This document shows, one piece after another, positions 60,490 through 64,000 of a stretch of DNA of 64,000 nt (position 1 is the stretch's first letter; each line of letters opens with the position of its first letter). Location of the stretch: the NCBI GenBank assembly GCA_030604825.1, contig JAUVVB010000011.1:1-64000 (forward strand), given 5' to 3'. The translations under genes and the position numbers were made by a program. Origin of the DNA: Chloroflexota bacterium (GTDB taxonomy: Bacteria; Chloroflexota; Dehalococcoidia; E44-bin15). The notes below the pieces were generated by a model. That model did not search any database. It was given only the letters and a program-made list of their open reading frames with translations, and had not been told where the DNA came from.

Positions 60490-61455
60490 GTGGATATCTC
60501 TTCTATCTACGAGCCGATCGGGGAAGGCATGGCCCAGGTGGAGGAGTGCCTAAAGGAAATGGCTAAGGCTGACCTCCCCTGGGTGGGGGAGCCGCTGGAG
60601 TATGTGCTGGAGAGCGGTGGCAAGCGAATTCGCCCGGCGCTGACCCTTCTCTCGGGCAAGTTCTACCACTACAATCCAGAGCTCTTGGTTCCCATGGCTG
60701 CCGCCGTGGAGCTGTTCCACACCGCCACCCTGGTTCACGACGATGCGGTGGACAGGTCCTTGGTGCGCCGCGGCAAACCCACGGTCAACGCCCTTTTGGG
60801 GGAGGGGGTGGCCATCCTCCTGGGGGACTACCTTTTCGCCACCTCATCGCGGCTGGTTTCCGGCACCGGCAATCTCAAGGTGGTGAACCTTTTCGCCGAA
60901 ACGCTGGTCGCCATATCCAGCGGGCAATTGAGGCAGTTTGTGAGCGCCTACGACTGGCGGCAGGAACGGCAGGAGTATTATCAACAGATCGAGAGCAAGA
61001 CCGCCTCCCTATTCTCCGCAGCCGCCGAATCGGGGGCGATCTTGAGCGATGCCCCCCAGAAGGCGGTAGCGGGCCTCAGCACCTATGGGCGTAATCTGGG
61101 CATGGCCTTCCAGATCGTGGATGACATCCTTGATTTCATTGCCGAGGAGGAGGAGCTGGGGAAGCCCGTGGGAAGCGACCTGCTTCAGGGGACGCTTACC
61201 CTGCCCGCCATCCTGCTCATGGAGCAGCACCCCGCCGATCCGGTGATAAAGGAGATATTCCAGAATAGGGAGGATAAGGCTGGGGTGGAGCGGGTTATCC
61301 AGATGGTGCGCCAGTCCCCGGTGGTGGCGGAGTGCTATCGAATTGCCGAGGGCTTTTGTGCCGAGGCCTGTCGTGCCCTGGATGGGCTGCCAGAGAATGC
61401 CTGCCGCAGGTCGCTGCTTGACCTTGCCGACTATATCATCGAGCGCCGGAGGTAA
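60490..61455 (+). CDS. Polyprenyl diphosphate synthase
   Basis: A 321-residue trans-isoprenyl synthase that elongates allylic diphosphates for quinone side chains, membrane lipids or undecaprenyl-type carriers. The two Asp-rich motifs appear as HDDAVDRS near residue 79 (DDxxD form) and DDILDF near residue 214. KRIRP, near residue 50, is the diphosphate-binding loop. Chain length cannot be read with confidence. GTG start with AAGGAG 3 bases upstream. Confidence 0.9.
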   Translation: MDISSIYEPIGEGMAQVEECLKEMAKADLPWVGEPLEYVLESGGKRIRPALTLLSGKFYHYNPELLVPMAAAVELFHTATLVHDDAVDRSLVRRGKPTVNALLGEGVAILLGDYLFATSSRLVSGTGNLKVVNLFAETLVAISSGQLRQFVSAYDWRQERQEYYQQIESKTASLFSAAAESGAILSDAPQKAVAGLSTYGRNLGMAFQIVDDILDFIAEEEELGKPVGSDLLQGTLTLPAILLMEQHPADPVIKEIFQNREDKAGVERVIQMVRQSPVVAECYRIAEGFCAEACRALDGLPENACRRSLLDLADYIIERRR

Positions 61456-61456
61456 A

Positions 61457-62218
61457 CTAGCCCTCCCTCCTCAGCCGGTCGAGAAACTCCACTGACTTCA
61501 CCTGTCGCTCCAAGATATATCTGATGTAGTGGCGCATCAGCTGCTCCAGCTCCCTGCCCAGCTCGGCGCTTATTTTCAGCTTGTGCACTTTTGCATATTC
61601 CTGGTCTTGCAGAAAGCGCATTACCTTGAGCGCATTGAGGGAGATGGGTTGGGCCTGGGGCTCGGTCTCCTTGCATCGGGGGCAAAGCGCCCCACCGCCG
61701 CTGGAGGTGAAGAAGTTGGTGGTGGGCTCAAGGGGGCTGGTGCAGCCCAAACACCGATGGAGCTCCGGTTTATAGCCGAGGTGGGTGAGCAGGTTGAGCT
61801 CGAAGTAGCGGAGGGCGAGCTCTCCATCCTGGGCCTGGCACAGGCGGTGGAGGGTGTCAACGAGGAGCTTATATACAGGGCGATTTTCCACGTGTTCTAC
61901 GGTGAACTGATCCACCAGCTCCGCAGCATAGATGGCGAGGCTGGCGCGCCACAGGTTCTCCCTTAAGGGGAGGAAGCTATTTATGGTCTGGCTCTGGGTG
62001 ACGATGTCCAGGTTCTGCCCCCGGGCCAGCATCAGGGCAGTTTGGGTGAGAAGCTCAAGGTGTCCCCCCAGCTTGCTCATGGGCCGGCGCACCCCTTTGG
62101 CCATAGCCCTGAACTTGCCCAGGTTGGGGCTATAGAGGGTGAGGATCCTATCCGCCTCCCCCAGATTCATCCGTCTGAGCACAATGGCTTCAGTCTTATA
62201 GACCTTTGGCGCGGTCAT
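61457..62218 (-). CDS. recO: DNA repair protein RecO
   Basis: A 253-residue RecO: N-terminal OB-fold (ETEAIVLRR, LGEADRILTLYS) and a helical C-terminal domain with a zinc site formed by CLGC (near residue 157) and CPRC (near residue 181). It helps RecF/RecR load RecA on gapped DNA. The stop lies 1 base from that of the convergent prenyl synthase gene. Confidence 0.94.
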   Translation of the reverse strand: MTAPKVYKTEAIVLRRMNLGEADRILTLYSPNLGKFRAMAKGVRRPMSKLGGHLELLTQTALMLARGQNLDIVTQSQTINSFLPLRENLWRASLAIYAAELVDQFTVEHVENRPVYKLLVDTLHRLCQAQDGELALRYFELNLLTHLGYKPELHRCLGCTSPLEPTTNFFTSSGGGALCPRCKETEPQAQPISLNALKVMRFLQDQEYAKVHKLKISAELGRELEQLMRHYIRYILERQVKSVEFLDRLRREG

Positions 62219-62360
62219 TTTTTCGTTTTTTCGCCCTGGGGCAATCCTGGGATTATGGCGTTTCTTGATGTTGTGAATGGCGAAGCGTTTGGGCGAATGG
62301 CAAAGTTTGTGTTAGACGATCGTTTTGCTTGTCTATGCAATAACCACATGCGGGCGAAAA

Positions 62361-64000
62361 TCATATTTCCTGGGCAAGGAAATCCTTCAACAACAAAACA
62401 TCTGTAGCCAGAATTCCTCTCGTTTGCCCCTCAGCACTGGGACGCAACCGCCAATTGGCACCATGGAACCTTCGCTTTGATGCAGGCAACTTCTCAAGCA
62501 ACCAGCCTTTCTTTCTAATCTGACTGTTATCCACGTCCCAACATACTATCAGCTTAATATGAGGATGATACTTCGTTTTCTGCAGGAAATCTCTTATTAT
62601 ATCCTGCAAATGCATTTTGAACTCCACAATCATGTCATCTACGTGGTAGAGGCGCCTTTCCTCAATTTCCCTTCTCTGCTTTGCAGGATAGTGTCGCAAC
62701 CACTCCTGCAAATGTTCCCTGCCTACATGATCTGTGGAGACCTCATATTCGTAAATGCCATCGTATGTCTCAGTGGCGGATAGTTTCAGCACTCTGTATC
62801 CATGAAGTAATCCGGCACCAATCAACTCATGGAATAGACCAATAAGGGTTTGCTCATTTGCCGGCTCCGTGTCTATGACGATGGCATTTCTGGGATTAGC
62901 TAACGGGTGAGCAGCCCTGTGATCCCTGACCCACTGGATATTCTTGTCTACATTTATAAGTAGTGACTCGACTTCCTCATCAGGATCGCGTGGAATAATA
63001 TAGTGAGCGAATTTGGTTAGCTTGTTGAACACTTCGCTCGCGACTGCCTTGGCCGTCTGTTCATCCTCAAAGTGTAGTTTCTTCCTTCCAGGTTCGGTCC
63101 TCAAATCGTCGCAATTCATCATTATGAAAATCCCGCGCCAGTAAAAAAGGTGAGCAGTCCTTGGATGTTCTACAAAGGCTCCTAGTGGCATACCTTTCTT
63201 ACTAACGAATATGCCTGCATTCAGTGTCTCCATGTAAGGTTCAGGAGTAGTAGGCACTTCGCCCTCTTCCAGTTCCTCAGTGGGAATGAATAAACCCCAT
63301 TTATCTGCCAGTTGTTTGTAGTAAGGAGGTCTGCAGTGTAGAGCATAGTAGGCGAACTCCTTGCCACCTTTTGTAATGGTGTCCGTATCGGTGAGACCGA
63401 AACCGATCCAATTTGGCATCGGAACGTCTTTCCCCTTGTCTACTTCCTTTTTGACCGTCGTCCAGTCTACAGTTTCTACTCCAATATCATGAAAAAAGTC
63501 TGCGGGATGCCAAAATCTATTAGGCACCACTATTTCCGTTTTTTCTCCGTCTTCGCGGATATAGACCAGATTCACACGTATAGAACCATCTTCCTTCTTG
63601 TAACAACTCCAAAAATCACCTATTGCAGTATAACGCCGCAACACGTATTCTAATTGCGAAAGAGTGTATTCCGGAAATCGCACTGGTTTCACAGTAACCT
63701 TCGTGTATGGCAGTAAGTCCGGTTTAGTATCCGAAGAAAGTAGGATAGGCAAATCTTCCGTACCATCTTCGTCCATCGCCCAACTGTATCCATTCTTGAT
63801 TTCCAAAGATGACTTTGTGTCCCCAAAGGTTGATTCCAACTTAAAATCATTCGAAGAGAACGCAACCATAGTTAGCCCTACCCCAAATTCACCACGATTT
63901 GCTTCTAGTGGATTCTTAAGAGAGACGTGCGGCGCGGCTATCGACCTCACCTTGTCACTAGCAATTCCAACACCATTATCTTCAACTACGATCTCTCGAA
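62361..64000 (-). CDS. GHKL (HSP90-like) ATPase, possible C-terminal nuclease domain, 5'-truncated by window edge
   Basis: An open frame running off the right edge; at least 546 residues are visible. Near the edge the ATPase N-box EIVVEDNGVGI and, 30 residues on, the GVGLTMV lid motif define a GHKL fold (HSP90/MutL/MORC group). The long middle is unlike histidine kinases. The C-terminal 120 residues contain DDMIVEFKMH and, 30 residues later, IKLIVCWDVD, a layout like the E-x-K and following strand of PD-(D/E)xK nucleases. It is clearly less GC-rich than its neighbours, suggesting transfer. No start is visible. Confidence 0.7.
   Translation of the reverse strand, partial: REIVVEDNGVGIASDKVRSIAAPHVSLKNPLEANRGEFGVGLTMVAFSSNDFKLESTFGDTKSSLEIKNGYSWAMDEDGTEDLPILLSSDTKPDLLPYTKVTVKPVRFPEYTLSQLEYVLRRYTAIGDFWSCYKKEDGSIRVNLVYIREDGEKTEIVVPNRFWHPADFFHDIGVETVDWTTVKKEVDKGKDVPMPNWIGFGLTDTDTITKGGKEFAYYALHCRPPYYKQLADKWGLFIPTEELEEGEVPTTPEPYMETLNAGIFVSKKGMPLGAFVEHPRTAHLFYWRGIFIMMNCDDLRTEPGRKKLHFEDEQTAKAVASEVFNKLTKFAHYIIPRDPDEEVESLLINVDKNIQWVRDHRAAHPLANPRNAIVIDTEPANEQTLIGLFHELIGAGLLHGYRVLKLSATETYDGIYEYEVSTDHVGREHLQEWLRHYPAKQRREIEERRLYHVDDMIVEFKMHLQDIIRDFLQKTKYHPHIKLIVCWDVDNSQIRKKGWLLEKLPASKRRFHGANWRLRPSAEGQTRGILATDVLLLKDFLAQEI

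Noticed and set aside
62264-62407. Plus-strand reading from an ATG near 62258 between recO and the edge gene
   Set aside because: About 50 residues with no family resemblance, no Shine-Dalgarno, and overlap with the end of the GHKL gene. It may be chance or a decayed fragment.
1-64000. CRISPR arrays, tRNA and rRNA genes, prophage or IS elements
   Set aside because: No regularly spaced repeats, tRNA T-loop/acceptor patterns, transposase or phage structural genes were seen on reading both strands; a tRNA or repeat search would confirm this.

Overview
This looks like chromosomal DNA of a free-living bacterium with a GC-rich, very compact genome, most probably a sediment or groundwater Chloroflexota (Dehalococcoidia-like). 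That placement is inferred from the gene mix: a FakA/RecG/ArgS block, a GuaB3-type protein, a GH3-type adenylase, tubulin-like and divergent mutase genes, many CoA-ester enzymes and lipoprotein solute-binding proteins. There is no 16S rRNA or other decisive marker. I found no tRNA, rRNA, CRISPR array or complete insertion sequence. No stretch over 300 bases lacks a gene.

Layout. 0.1-1.0 kb: two small membrane-protein genes sharing an upstream element. 1.2-9.1 kb: arginine biosynthesis (argJ, argB, argD, argG, argH) interleaved with two small membrane/lipoprotein genes, a secreted unknown and a MaoC-like protein. 9.2-15.1 kb: rpmB divergent from fakA-recG-argS. 15.2-31.2 kb: a catabolic, CoA-centred island. 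It holds two paralogous family III CoA-transferases, an HMG-CoA-lyase-like enzyme, three substrate-binding lipoproteins without permeases, gene remnants, an oxalyl-CoA decarboxylase/2-hydroxyacyl-CoA lyase-like ThDP enzyme, a 10-formyl-THF-hydrolase-like protein, a four-gene benzoyl-CoA reductase (BzdNOPQ-like) set and a frameshifted SDR. 31.3-39.6 kb: trpS and an inositol-phosphatase, then a minus-strand run of gatC, gatA, a transglutaminase-like lipoprotein, an Lrp-type regulator, an aminotransferase, a Dph6-like ATPase and a hydrolase. 39.6-45.4 kb: an EF-G paralogue, etfA/etfB and an unusual B12 mutase large subunit. 45.6-53.5 kb: a signalling operon (excisionase-HTH/receiver fusion, GH3 adenylase, large hybrid histidine kinase, receiver/HD-GYP). 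53.5-62.2 kb: a tubulin/FtsZ-superfamily protein, a GalT-like protein, a crotonase, GuaB3, RsmI, MetG, a polyprenyl synthase and RecO. The right edge holds the C-terminal part of a GHKL ATPase with a possible nuclease domain, lower in GC than its neighbours.

How it works together. The island reads as import and activation of an organic acid by CoA transfer, carbon-carbon cleavage (lyase and ThDP enzyme), reductive dearomatisation or dehydration by the BzdNOPQ-like complex, and electron handling (EtfAB lie 12 kb away). A lyase that would release formyl-CoA lies close to a formyl-folate enzyme, which makes a C1-salvage link a testable idea. Most transcription units start with readable sigma-70 promoters (TTGAC-type -35, 17-18 base spacer, TAnnnT-type -10). 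These were used to choose several gene starts.
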